From Hymenobacter psoromatis (GTDB lineage: Bacteria; Bacteroidota; Bacteroidia; Cytophagales; Hymenobacteraceae): a stretch of 64,000 bases of DNA. Where the stretch lies: assembly GCF_020012125.1 (NCBI RefSeq), contig NZ_JAIFAG010000001.1:1240001-1304000 (forward strand). The letters are read 5' to 3'. Each line of letters begins with the position of its first letter. Position 1 is the first letter of the stretch. Positions 16,008-25,600 of this stretch are shown piece after piece. Under the pieces are notes generated by a model. That model made no database searches. It was given only the letters and a program-made list of their open reading frames with translations, and was not told where the DNA came from. The translations under genes and the position numbers were made by a program.

Positions 16008-17591
16008 ATGCACCCTACCCCCGCCGACTTGCACGACCTACCTCCTCAACATGTCGAAGTAGCCGACAGCCACCCGCGCGGCCTCTACCTGCTGTTTGCC
16101 ACCGAAATGTGGGAGCGCTTCAGTTATTACGGCATGCGCGCCGTGCTGGTGCTCTTCCTTACCAAGGCCATGATGATGGACAAGGCGTTCGCGTCGAAGT
16201 TCTACGGCGGCTACACGAGTCTAATATACCTTACCCCGCTCATCGGCGGTTTTATTGCCGACCGTTATTGGGGTAACCGGCGCTCTATTACAGTGGGCGG
16301 CCTGCTGATGGCGGCCGGGCAATTTGTCCTGTTTTTTTCGGCTTCCCAATACGGCCCGCTAGCCACCCATCAGCTTAGTCATTGGTTGCTGTACCTAGGC
16401 TTGGGGGCCATGATTGTGGGTAATGGTTTTTTTAAGCCCAACATTTCCAGTATGGTGGGCTCGCTCTACGCGCCCGGCGATACGCGCAAGGACGCGGCCT
16501 ACACCATCTTCTACATGGGCATCAACCTGGGCTCTTTCCTAGGCAATACCATCACCAGCCTCATCGGCGACAAGGAGGGCCACCCGGAAGCTTTCCGCTG
16601 GGCTTTCCTGGCCTGCGGCATTGCCATGACGTTCGGCACGGTCGTTTTTAACTGGGGTAAGAGCAAGTACCTGCACACGCCCACCGGCGAGCAGGTGGGC
16701 GAAACACCCATCAACTCGGGTGGCATCAAGGGCATTTACGCGCTGCTGCCAGTGCTACTAGCCGTGGCGCTGGGCGTACTCTGGCTCGACTCAACGCAGT
16801 TTCCACTCATTGCGCCACTGTTGGGCGTGGCCGTGATTGCCATTGCCTATATGATTTTCAGCGATAAGTCCCTAAGTGGAGCCGACGTGCAGGGCATTAT
16901 GGTCATTTTCATCGTGTCGTTTTTCGTGGTCTTTTTCTGGGCCGCCTTCGAGCAGGCCCCAGCCTCGCTCACCTTCTTCGCCGACGAGCAGATGAACCGC
17001 ACTATCTTCGGCTACGAGCTACCCGCCAGCATTTTCCAGAACCTGAACGCCATTTTTGTGGTGGCTGGCGCGCCGCTCATGGCGCTGGTCTGGACGGCCT
17101 TGGGTAAGCGCGGAGCCGAGCCCGCCTCACCCGTCAAGATGGCGATGGGCCTGGCGCTGCTGGCGGCTGGCTACCTCGTTATGTGCTTTGGAGTGAAGGA
17201 CTTGCAGCCCGGCGTGAAGGTCAGTATGTTCTTCCTGGTGATGCTCTATTTCCTGCACTCGGCCGGCGAGTTGTGCCTGTCGCCCATCGGCTTGTCGCTG
17301 GTTAATAAGCTGGCTCCCGCCAAGTTCGCCTCGCTGCTGATGGCCGTCTGGTTCCTGGCCAACGCGGCGGCCAACTACCTCGCCGGCTACATGAGCAGCC
17401 TCTACCCCGACCCCAAGTCCACGAAGCCAGCCCCAGTGCTGCTGGGCTTCCACATCAATAACCTCTACGACTTCTTCTTGGTGTTCGTAGTATCAGCCTC
17501 AGTCGCGGCGGCGCTGCTATTCCTCATCAGCGGCAAGCTGGCCAAGATGATGGACGCCCGCAACTACCCAGCGCCTACCCCCTCCGTTTAA
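16008..17591 (+). CDS. POT family proton-dependent oligopeptide transporter
   Basis: A 527-residue inner-membrane transporter of the POT/PTR2 family, importing di- and tripeptides with protons. The first helix carries EMWERFSYYGMRA, a form of the ExxERFxYY proton-coupling motif. The PTR2 signatures GGFIADRYWGNRRSI and FYMGINLGSFLG follow, and about 14 hydrophobic segments are present. I chose the ATG at 16008 (MHPTPADL) over an upstream in-frame start whose peptide is Phe-rich noncoding-looking sequence. A perfect stem terminator follows the stop at 17611-17648. Confidence 0.93.
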   Translation: MHPTPADLHDLPPQHVEVADSHPRGLYLLFATEMWERFSYYGMRAVLVLFLTKAMMMDKAFASKFYGGYTSLIYLTPLIGGFIADRYWGNRRSITVGGLLMAAGQFVLFFSASQYGPLATHQLSHWLLYLGLGAMIVGNGFFKPNISSMVGSLYAPGDTRKDAAYTIFYMGINLGSFLGNTITSLIGDKEGHPEAFRWAFLACGIAMTFGTVVFNWGKSKYLHTPTGEQVGETPINSGGIKGIYALLPVLLAVALGVLWLDSTQFPLIAPLLGVAVIAIAYMIFSDKSLSGADVQGIMVIFIVSFFVVFFWAAFEQAPASLTFFADEQMNRTIFGYELPASIFQNLNAIFVVAGAPLMALVWTALGKRGAEPASPVKMAMGLALLAAGYLVMCFGVKDLQPGVKVSMFFLVMLYFLHSAGELCLSPIGLSLVNKLAPAKFASLLMAVWFLANAAANYLAGYMSSLYPDPKSTKPAPVLLGFHINNLYDFFLVFVVSASVAAALLFLISGKLAKMMDARNYPAPTPSV

Positions 17592-17610
17592 GTCAGAGGC
17601 AACGCCCACC

Positions 17611-17648
17611 AAAAAGCCCCGCCGGACCAACGTCCGGCGGGGCTTTTT
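17611..17648 (+). terminator. Strong rho-independent terminator
   Basis: Arms 17611-17627 and 17632-17648 are perfectly complementary over 17 bases, with A5 at the left and T5 at the right. It stands 20 bases after the peptide transporter stop and is symmetric, so it can also act on the convergent groEL transcript. Confidence 0.9.
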
Positions 17649-17680
17649 AACTACTCAAACCAACCATAACCAACTCTCAC

Positions 17681-17739
17681 GTAGCCAGCTGCATCAGCAG
17701 CGTGTCCGCAAAATCAGTTAAATCCGTTCGAATCTGCGG
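17681..17739 (+). repeat. Solo copy of the AAATCCGTT-type repeat
   Basis: This stretch, with GTAGCCAGC at its left and AAATCCGTTCGAATCTGCG at its right end, matches the ends of the 250-base element at 36952-37201. It abuts the groEL stop (17743-17741). Confidence 0.7.
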
Positions 17740-17740
17740 T

Positions 17741-19435
<1,695 letters not shown>

Positions 19436-19726
19436 TTACATAACGGCCAGAATGTCCTTTTCCTGCATGATGAGGTAGTCCTCGCCATCCACGGTGATTT
19501 CCGTGCCGGTCCACTTGCCATACAGCACTTGGTCGCCCACCTTCACTTCGGGCTTGATGATAGTACCGTTGTCCGACGTTTTGCCCTCGCCCACGGCTAC
19601 GACTTCGCCGCGCTGCGGCTTTTCCTTGGCCGTATCGGGGATGATGATGCCAGACTTGGTGGTGGCTTCCGCGGCGGCAGCTTTGATGACTACGCGGTCG
19701 GCCAGCGGTTTAATGCTAAGTGCCAT
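19436..19726 (-). CDS. groS: Co-chaperonin GroES
   Basis: The 96-residue lid of the chaperonin. It contains the standard beginning [12 protein letters not shown], the mobile loop [20 protein letters not shown] and the ending [12 protein letters not shown]. The frame is open upstream to 19888 but the family start is MALSIKPL (ATG 19726). It forms an operon with groEL. The gene upstream (secG) is separated by a strong terminator, so groES-groEL has its own promoter, which I could not identify with confidence. Confidence 0.97.
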   Translation of the reverse strand: MALSIKPLADRVVIKAAAAEATTKSGIIIPDTAKEKPQRGEVVAVGEGKTSDNGTIIKPEVKVGDQVLYGKWTGTEITVDGEDYLIMQEKDILAVM

Positions 19727-19886
19727 TGGTTGAAAGGAGAAATGAATGTTTTGGTAAATAAAAACGGGAACTCCCGGCCCCAGTCGACACGAAATGTGCC
19801 AACCGCCCAAACCTGACAGAATGCGCCCCGCCACTGGCCGCTTTGGCAGACGCGCCTGCCGGAACTGGTAGCCCCCCCCGCAAAGC

Positions 19887-19932
19887 AAAAGCCAGCGGCC
19901 CCGTTTGTAACAAACGGTGGCCGCTGGCTTTT
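19887..19932 (-). terminator. Terminator after secG
   Basis: Arms AAAAGCCAGCGGCC (19887-19900) and its complement (19919-19932) enclose a smaller nested hairpin with ACAAACG/CGTTTGT. It separates secG from groES on the minus strand and is symmetric enough to work both ways. Confidence 0.85.
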
Positions 19933-19948
19933 GTAAAAAATCGACTGC

Positions 19949-20302
19949 TTATTTTATGGGTCGCGGAGTGGGAGCCGGCCCCGGTGCGCCTACCCCCGGA
20001 GCCGGAGCGGTGGGGGCCGTGGGCACTACTGCCCGCTGAGCCGCCTGCTGATTTACGCTCCGCACCGGCGCGGCGCTACCCCCGCCAAGCATGTGGGTCG
20101 CCAGGGTCAGTACAATCAGCCCGATGGCGAAGCCCCAGGTAAGCTTTTCGAGTAAATCGCCGGTACGCTTCACGCCCATTAAGTTGACCGCGCCACCGCC
20201 AAACTGGCTGCCGACGCCGCCGCCCTTGGGGTTCTGCGCCAGCACAATAAGTGACAGCAGCAGGCAAACAAGCAAAATAAGAATAACGAGCGCGAAATAC
20301 AT
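19949..20302 (-). CDS. secG: Preprotein translocase subunit SecG
   Basis: A 117-residue inner-membrane subunit of the SecYEG channel. It has two hydrophobic helices (about 2-22 and 55-75) separated by the conserved loop AQNPKGGGVGSQFGGG. The C-terminal 40 residues are Ala/Pro-rich and typical of Bacteroidota SecG. It lies 15 bases downstream of the TPR gene in the block that runs from the sigma-54 activator through lptE to secG, and ends at a terminator. Confidence 0.95.
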   Translation of the reverse strand: MYFALVILILLVCLLLSLIVLAQNPKGGGVGSQFGGGAVNLMGVKRTGDLLEKLTWGFAIGLIVLTLATHMLGGGSAAPVRSVNQQAAQRAVVPTAPTAPAPGVGAPGPAPTPRPIK

Positions 20303-20317
20303 AAGGAAAAGTAAAAG

Positions 20318-21451
20318 CTACGCTTCCGAGCGTAAGGATTCAATTTGGGCTGCAAAGTACGCCATTTTCCCCGGGTATTTCACTATAAGGCGCTCATAAA
20401 TTGCCACTGCCCGGTCAACTTTCCCCTGTCGGGCCAGGATTTTTGCCAGGCTTTCGGAAGCTAGGTCGGACTCGGGCCGCGTGCTGCGCACTGACAAGTC
20501 GGCCTGCGCCTCGGTATCGGGCATGGCTGGGCTCGGCATGGCCCGGCGGCGCGACGCCGTGGGTGCGCGCTGCAAAAAGCTGTTAATCAAATCGAGCGAG
20601 CTGACCGGTGCGGAAGCTGGCGCGGGCTCGTGCGCAACCAGATGCACCAGCAGTAACGCATCGGGCGCGAAAAACTCGTCCGCCGGCGGCAAACTAGTCG
20701 TGGGCATGGCCTCTTCGGCGGTCACTAGCAGCAGGCAGAAGCCCAGGCGACTCCCTTCGCCAGGCGCGTAGCCCACGTCGGCCACGCCCGTGAAGGGGGG
20801 TAGGAGAGCCGTAGCCGGCACCGACGGCCCCGTTCCAGGGGTGGGTAGCGCAGCCATCTCCGGCAGTCGATACGCACTTATTTCGCCTGGCTCCGCGTCA
20901 GTCAGGCCGAACTCCGTACTGGCCGTAGCCTCGGCGGGCGGGCGCACAGGCGGGGCCACAGCCGGCAGCTCTTCCTCGGCGGGCCGTGCGGCCAACTCGC
21001 TGACTGCCAGCTGGTCAGCTATGGGCTCCAGCACCTGCTCGGGCAGGTCCGCAAAAACCGTAACAGCTGCATGTTCAAGTGCTTCGGTGGAAGCATCTGC
21101 GCTGACATCGTTGCCCGCTGTGGGGGTAGGCTCGGGTAGGTGGGGGGGGGAGGCCGCGCCGGCCCCCGCGGCCACGGCCGCTGGCTGCTCGTGAGCAGCC
21201 AGCACCCCGGCCGCGGGGGCGGGCAGTTCTAGTAGCTGGCGCAGGCGGGCGCGGTCAGCGGCGTAGGTGGCGGCGCGGCGCAGGCGCTGGCTGGCCAGCA
21301 TCGAACCCTGGTCGTGGGCGGCTTTAGCCAGCAGCAGATGGGCCGTCTGGCAATAAGGAAAGGCCGCCGCCAGCTGTTCCAGCGCGCGCACGTCGGCCCC
21401 AGTAAGGGCTGTCGGGTGGGCAAGCAGTTGAAGCAGGGTAGCGCGGGTCAT
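20318..21451 (-). CDS. TPR-containing hypothetical protein, disordered centre
   Basis: A 377-residue protein with helical ends and a low-complexity middle. Residues 1-85 (MTRATLLQLLAHPTALTG and on) form helix pairs; residues 90-290 are Ala/Pro/Glu-rich and probably disordered; residues 325-377 contain a tetratricopeptide unit (SLAKILARQGKVDRAVAIYE). No signal peptide. It sits between lptE and secG, a position where I recall a similar TPR protein in other Bacteroidota, so a role linked to envelope biogenesis is possible but only inferred. It contains several GGGGTAGG words in antisense orientation. Confidence 0.7.
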   Translation of the reverse strand: MTRATLLQLLAHPTALTGADVRALEQLAAAFPYCQTAHLLLAKAAHDQGSMLASQRLRRAATYAADRARLRQLLELPAPAAGVLAAHEQPAAVAAGAGAASPPHLPEPTPTAGNDVSADASTEALEHAAVTVFADLPEQVLEPIADQLAVSELAARPAEEELPAVAPPVRPPAEATASTEFGLTDAEPGEISAYRLPEMAALPTPGTGPSVPATALLPPFTGVADVGYAPGEGSRLGFCLLLVTAEEAMPTTSLPPADEFFAPDALLLVHLVAHEPAPASAPVSSLDLINSFLQRAPTASRRRAMPSPAMPDTEAQADLSVRSTRPESDLASESLAKILARQGKVDRAVAIYERLIVKYPGKMAYFAAQIESLRSEA

Positions 21452-21633
21452 TTTAATGATGTGCTAATTAGACGGGTTTTAGCACTGAATAAGCACGGTT
21501 GAACGTTCAGCTTGAATTGGCAACGTTACGAAAGGGTTGCCAAATTACTGCCCGTCGGCTCGCCAAACGACAGCCAAAACCTGCTCACCCCAAGCCAGCA
21601 CATTAGCACATCAAAAAATCAGCACATCAAAAG
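21452..21633. other. Intergenic stretch with a GCACATTA/GCACATCA simple repeat
   Basis: Between the TPR gene and lptE lies a region less GC-rich than its flanks. At 21599-21632 three near-repeats of AGCACATCA-like units occur, and 21458-21472 carries a complementary GATGTGCTAATTAG. Together they could fold into a long stem. It interrupts an otherwise tightly packed gene block. Confidence 0.55.
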
Positions 21634-22179
21634 CTACCAGTTAGCCACCGATTTGTTGAACATGTCGCTGATGATGTTGCGCGTAATTTCACGCACCGAA
21701 CTCAGGTCATTATTCACCGATGCGATGTCCTGCGTTGAGGCGAAGTCCTTCTGGCTCTGAAAGGTTTGTTCAAAATCCTGCTTGCTATTCTTGGTATTCG
21801 TGAAGCGCAACTGCACCTGGATGGTGAGGCGGTTGGCCCCCGCTCCCGGTATTCCACCCGCCTGCTGAATGGCGGCCGGCGCGAAATCGTAGGCCACCAC
21901 GGTGCCCTCAAACTGCAAGTCGCCGTCGCGCGGCACCAGCTTCAGGGTCGTGTTGCGCTGAAAATAGTCCTTGATATCCTCCGTGAAGCGCTGCGAGAGG
22001 GAGGCCGGCGCGTTGGGCGCGGTGTTCTGAAACGTCTGGATAGACAGCGTTTTAACGGTTGGGTCAATGTTGGTGCCGTTGAACGAGTACACGCCGCAGC
22101 CGCCGGCCAGCAGTAGCACGGGTAGGGCCAGCAGCCCCAGCGCCCGCCGACGCCCCCGGTTAAGCCGATTCGAGGTCAT
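21634..22179 (-). CDS. lptE: LptE family LPS-assembly lipoprotein
   Basis: A 181-residue outer-membrane lipoprotein that plugs LptD and delivers lipopolysaccharide to the outer leaflet. The signal ends in LLAGGC (Cys28). The mature start GVYSFNGTNIDPTVKTLSI and the later ASLSQRFTEDIKDYFQRN are typical of the Bacteroidota LptE family. Its start overlaps the end of the sigma-54 activator gene by 20 bases, suggesting translational coupling. Confidence 0.9.
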   Translation of the reverse strand: MTSNRLNRGRRRALGLLALPVLLLAGGCGVYSFNGTNIDPTVKTLSIQTFQNTAPNAPASLSQRFTEDIKDYFQRNTTLKLVPRDGDLQFEGTVVAYDFAPAAIQQAGGIPGAGANRLTIQVQLRFTNTKNSKQDFEQTFQSQKDFASTQDIASVNNDLSSVREITRNIISDMFNKSVANW

Positions 22180-23485
22180 ATTGCTTAAGCTTGCGGTACA
22201 GGGTGCGCTCCGAGATACCCAGGTCCTGGGCGGCGTACTTACGCTTGTTGTGATGCTTCTTCAACGCCTTGAGAATCATCTCCTTCTCAATCGCATCGAG
22301 CGAAAGCGTTTCCTCCTCCGTCTCGTGCGGAATGTCCTCGGTCTGGTCCTCGTCCTGGTCGTCGTCGTAGTTGGCCGAGGTCATATCGACTCGCAGCGGC
22401 GCGGCCGGGCCGCCGGGCAGGAAGTAGCCGTTGGTGTCAGCCGGACCCTCGGCGGGGGGGTAGGGCGAGGCTTCACCTAAGTTACTGAACAAGTGACTAT
22501 TCTGCCGTAGTAGCTCCTGAGCTTCGGCCGGGCGCGGAGCGTTGCCGGTGGCCAGCTCCAGCACTACTTTCTTAAGGTCGGTCATGTCGCGGCGCATATC
22601 AAACAGCAGCCGGTACAAAATATCGCGCTCCGAGTACGAGCTGAAATCGTTGCCGCCCGCGCCGTGCGGCAGCAGCGCCGGCAACTGCGAAGTTTGGGCG
22701 GCGGGCAGGTAAGTGGTCAGCCGCGCGGCATCTACCTCGCGTTCCATTTCCAAGACCGAAATCTGCTCCGCTAAGTTCTTGAGCTGCCGGATGTTACCCG
22801 GAAACCGAAACCGTGTGAGCAGCCGCACCGCGTCGGGCGTCAGGCTGATGGGCTTTACCCGATGCTTCTCCGAAAAATCGGCCGTGAACTTCCTGAACAG
22901 CAGGTAGATATCCTCGCCTCGGTCGCGCAGCGGCGGCACCGTAATCGGTACCGTGTTCAGGCGGTAGTACAAGTCCTCGCGGAACTTACCGGCCTGCACC
23001 CGGTCGAGCAGGTTCACGTTGGTAGCCGCCACTACGCGCACATCGGTTTTCTGCACCTTGCTGCTACCCACCCGAATAAACTCGCCGTTTTCCAGCACGC
23101 GCAAAAGGCGGGCCTGGGTGCCGAGCGGCATCTCGGCAATTTCATCCAGGAAAATGGTGCCGCCGTCGGTGACCTCAAAATAGCCCTTGCGCGCCTCGTT
23201 GGCCCCTGTAAATGCACCTTTCTCGTGGCCAAACAGCTCCGAGTCAATGGTGCCTTCGGGAATAGCGCCGCAGTTGATAGCAATGAACTGCCCATGCTTG
23301 CGCGGCGACAGCGCGTGGATAATCTTGGAAAACGACTCTTTGCCTGACCCGCTTTCGCCGGTGATGAGCACCGTCATATCAGTCGGCGCAACCTGCGCCG
23401 CCACCTGAATGGCGTAGTTCAGCGCCGGCGCATTACCGATAATGCCGAAGCGCTGCTTGATGGATTGAATTTCTTGATTTGTCAA
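22160..23485 (-). CDS. Sigma-54-dependent transcriptional activator without receiver domain
   Basis: A 441-residue bacterial enhancer-binding protein. The AAA+ domain starts almost at once: Walker A GESGSGKESF (about 43), the sigma-54-contact loop GAFTGANEARKG (about 96), Walker B GGTIFLDEIAEMP and the arginine-finger region. The linker (about 310-390) is acidic. The C-terminal Fis-type helix-turn-helix is YAAQDLGISERTLYRKLKQ. There is no N-terminal receiver, PAS or GAF domain, so its activity may be set by expression level or a partner. It is upstream of and overlaps lptE; hicB lies 25 bases further upstream. Confidence 0.92.
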   Translation of the reverse strand: MTNQEIQSIKQRFGIIGNAPALNYAIQVAAQVAPTDMTVLITGESGSGKESFSKIIHALSPRKHGQFIAINCGAIPEGTIDSELFGHEKGAFTGANEARKGYFEVTDGGTIFLDEIAEMPLGTQARLLRVLENGEFIRVGSSKVQKTDVRVVAATNVNLLDRVQAGKFREDLYYRLNTVPITVPPLRDRGEDIYLLFRKFTADFSEKHRVKPISLTPDAVRLLTRFRFPGNIRQLKNLAEQISVLEMEREVDAARLTTYLPAAQTSQLPALLPHGAGGNDFSSYSERDILYRLLFDMRRDMTDLKKVVLELATGNAPRPAEAQELLRQNSHLFSNLGEASPYPPAEGPADTNGYFLPGGPAAPLRVDMTSANYDDDQDEDQTEDIPHETEEETLSLDAIEKEMILKALKKHHNKRKYAAQDLGISERTLYRKLKQYDLESA

Positions 23486-23510
23486 TGGAAGTCAATTTTT
23501 TTACCTATGC

Positions 23511-23732
23511 TCAAGCTGCCATCCGTAGCCGTTCGCTAGGCGCTGGAATGATGCGGCCCGTCTCTTGCGCAAAGGCAAGCCACTCTTGAATAATGACGCG
23601 GGAGTTAGCAATAGCTTCGGCCTGGGTTGGGCCATCAGCCAGGCAGCCCGGTAAGTCGGGTACCTCTACTAAATAGGCCTGGTCTTCCTCACTCCAATAC
23701 ATAACAACCGGATAATGAGCTGGATTATACAT
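23511..23732 (-). CDS. hicB: HicB family antitoxin
   Basis: A 73-residue HicB-fold protein. The signature VEVPDLPGCLADGPTQAEA is the HicB partial RNase H-like core. No C-terminal DNA-binding domain is present, so it is a short antitoxin form. It follows hicA by 14 bases. It would neutralise HicA by direct binding; autoregulation would need a DNA-binding region that I do not see. Confidence 0.87.
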   Translation of the reverse strand: MYNPAHYPVVMYWSEEDQAYLVEVPDLPGCLADGPTQAEAIANSRVIIQEWLAFAQETGRIIPAPSERLRMAA

Positions 23733-23746
23733 GAGATAAAGGTTAT

Positions 23747-24013
23747 TTAGCCAATGGAAAGGTTTAATAAGTCCTGGTAAGTAAGCAGCAGACTACGAAC
23801 TTGTTTGACCTGGTAGGGCTTTGCTGCGCCGTTGGAACCGGGCTGTAAATTGATAATTTCCACCACGCCAATCCGTCCCAAAATATGATGGCTACCCCGG
23901 ATGCGTTGCTCAAAGCCAAGACTTATGAGTAGCGTACAAAGCGCCGCAAAATCAATGGTATGGTCGTGCTGGCCAGAGAGCAATTGGTCTAAAAACTTTT
24001 GCTTTCGGCTCAT
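23747..24013 (-). CDS. hicA: HicA family mRNA interferase toxin
   Basis: An 88-residue protein of the HicA double-stranded-RNA-binding-like toxin family, which cleaves mRNA independently of translation. The catalytic histidine lies in RGSHHIL and the domain ends with the typical [13 protein letters not shown]. Its ATG overlaps the miaB stop (ATGA, 24013-24010), so it may be translated by coupling to miaB rather than from its own promoter. The toxin comes before the antitoxin, the usual hicAB order. At 88 residues it is a little longer than classic HicA; whether it is active is not known. Confidence 0.82.
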   Translation of the reverse strand: MSRKQKFLDQLLSGQHDHTIDFAALCTLLISLGFEQRIRGSHHILGRIGVVEIINLQPGSNGAAKPYQVKQVRSLLLTYQDLLNLSIG

Positions 24014-25443
24014 ACCGTCTCGCCAATCAGCGAACCGCCCGTATTGGTGTGTACCAGCACGTTAACGTAGTCACCCTTCTGAAAATTACCCTTGGGGAAA
24101 ATGACCACCTGATTCTGGCTGTTGCGGCCGCTGAGGTCGTCCTTCGAGCGCTTCGAGAAGTTCTCGACCAGCACCTGGTGCACGCGCCCTACCCCCCGCT
24201 CGTAGCGCAAGCGGCTGTGGGCCTGCTGGCGGTCGATAATTTCCTGGAGGCGGCGCTTCTTGGTTTCCAGCGGGATATCATCGGCGAGCTTGCGGGCGGC
24301 CAGCGTGCCGGGGCGCTCCGAGTAGAAGAACATGTAGGCCATGTCGTACCGCACGTGGTCGAGGAGGCTCAGCGTGTCCTGGTGCTCCTCCTCGGTTTCG
24401 GAGCAGAAGCCGGCAATCATATCGGTCGAGATGGCGCAGTCGTCGCCCAGAATGCGGCGCACGGCCGCCACGCGGTCCTCGTACCAGGCGCGGTCGTAGG
24501 TGCGGTTCATGAGCTCCAGCACGCGCGAGTTGCCGCTTTGGGCGGGCAGATGCAGGTATTTGCAAATATTATCGTGGCGCGCCATCGTGTGCAGCACCTC
24601 GTCGGTAATATCCTTGGGGTGCGAAGTCGAAAAGCGCACCCGCAGCGCGGGACTCACTAGCGCCACGCGCTCCAGAAGCTGCGCGAAGTTTACGCGCTCG
24701 GTGCCATCTTCGCTACCCCACTTGTAGGAGTCCACGTTCTGGCCTAGCAGCGTAACTTCTTTGTAGCCAGCGGCTACTAGGTCACGGGCTTCCTGCACAA
24801 TGCTAACGGCATCGCGGCTGCGCTCGCGGCCACGGGTGAAGGGCACCACGCAAAACGAGCACATGTTGTCGCAGCCCCGCATGATGCTAATAAAGGCCGA
24901 TACGCCGTTCGAGTTCAGGCGCACGGGCGTGATGTCGGCGTAGGTTTCCTCGCGGCTCAGCAGCACGTTCACCGCCTTCTGGCCGCCATCAACTTGGGCA
25001 ATTAGCTGCGGCAGGTCGCGGTAGGCATCGGGGCCCACCACGAGGTCCACGATTTTTTCTTCCTCCAAAAACTTGCTTTTCAGGCGCTCGGCCATGCAGC
25101 CGAGCACGCCCACCAGCATGCCGGGCCGGCGCTTTTTGTGCGAGTTAATCTGCTTGAGGCGCATGCGCACCGTCTGCTCGGCCTTTTCGCGGATGGAGCA
25201 GGTGTTGAGTAGCACCAGGTCGGCCGTGGCCAGGTCCTCGGTGGTATCGAAGCCCTCACCGGCCAGAATGCTCGACACGATTTCAGAATCCGAGAAATTC
25301 ATCTGGCAGCCGTAGCTCTCTATGTAGAGCTTGCGGGCACCGCCGGTGCCGTTGGCGGCACTCACGCGCACCTCGGTGGGTAGGACAGCCTCGGCAACGA
25401 GCGCTTTGTCGAGAAAATCTAACGTAATGAGCGGTTGAGACAT
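24010..25443 (-). CDS. miaB: tRNA-2-methylthio-N6-isopentenyladenosine synthase MiaB
   Basis: A 477-residue radical-SAM methylthiotransferase that adds the methylthio group to i6A37 in tRNAs reading UNN codons. The N-terminal cluster cysteines are in [25 protein letters not shown] and VLGCMAERL; the radical-SAM triad is in [17 protein letters not shown]-terminal TRAM domain ends at GETV. I start at MSQPLITL (ATG 25443); the frame extends to 25578 through part of a hairpin. A TATCTTTG box lies at 25489-25482. The hydroxylase MiaE, which acts later on the same base, is encoded at 37202. Confidence 0.95.
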   Translation of the reverse strand: MSQPLITLDFLDKALVAEAVLPTEVRVSAANGTGGARKLYIESYGCQMNFSDSEIVSSILAGEGFDTTEDLATADLVLLNTCSIREKAEQTVRMRLKQINSHKKRRPGMLVGVLGCMAERLKSKFLEEEKIVDLVVGPDAYRDLPQLIAQVDGGQKAVNVLLSREETYADITPVRLNSNGVSAFISIMRGCDNMCSFCVVPFTRGRERSRDAVSIVQEARDLVAAGYKEVTLLGQNVDSYKWGSEDGTERVNFAQLLERVALVSPALRVRFSTSHPKDITDEVLHTMARHDNICKYLHLPAQSGNSRVLELMNRTYDRAWYEDRVAAVRRILGDDCAISTDMIAGFCSETEEEHQDTLSLLDHVRYDMAYMFFYSERPGTLAARKLADDIPLETKKRRLQEIIDRQQAHSRLRYERGVGRVHQVLVENFSKRSKDDLSGRNSQNQVVIFPKGNFQKGDYVNVLVHTNTGGSLIGETV

Positions 25444-25481
25444 AGCAAGCAAAGTGGCCGGGCTAGCCGCCGGGCCGGTAA

Positions 25482-25489
25482 CAAAGATA
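25482..25489 (-). promoter_or_regulatory. Candidate -7 box upstream of miaB-hicA-hicB
   Basis: TATCTTTG on the minus strand fits TAnnTTTG and lies 38 bases upstream of the miaB ATG. No TTTG is visible at the usual distance. Confidence 0.4.
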
Positions 25490-25517
25490 CAAACCCAGTG
25501 ACAGAATGGCAGGAAAT

Positions 25518-25600
25518 AGTGATTAACGAGTAGCGGGTAGTGATTAGTGTCGTTCTGGCTTTGAACAACACTAATCACTACCCGCTACTCGTTAATCACT
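25518..25600. repeat. Perfect 33-bp inverted repeat overlapping the pabB stop
   Basis: Arms 25518-25550 and 25568-25600 pair perfectly over 33 bases with a 17-base loop. The right arm includes the last five codons and the stop of the pabB-like gene (stop 25587-25585). It lies between pabB and miaB, both on the minus strand, and could act as a terminator or mRNA 3' protector. Confidence 0.85.

Noticed and set aside
19727..19886. CIRCE (HrcA) operator before groES
   Set aside because: No TTAGCACTC-N9-GAGTGCTAA-like inverted repeat is present.
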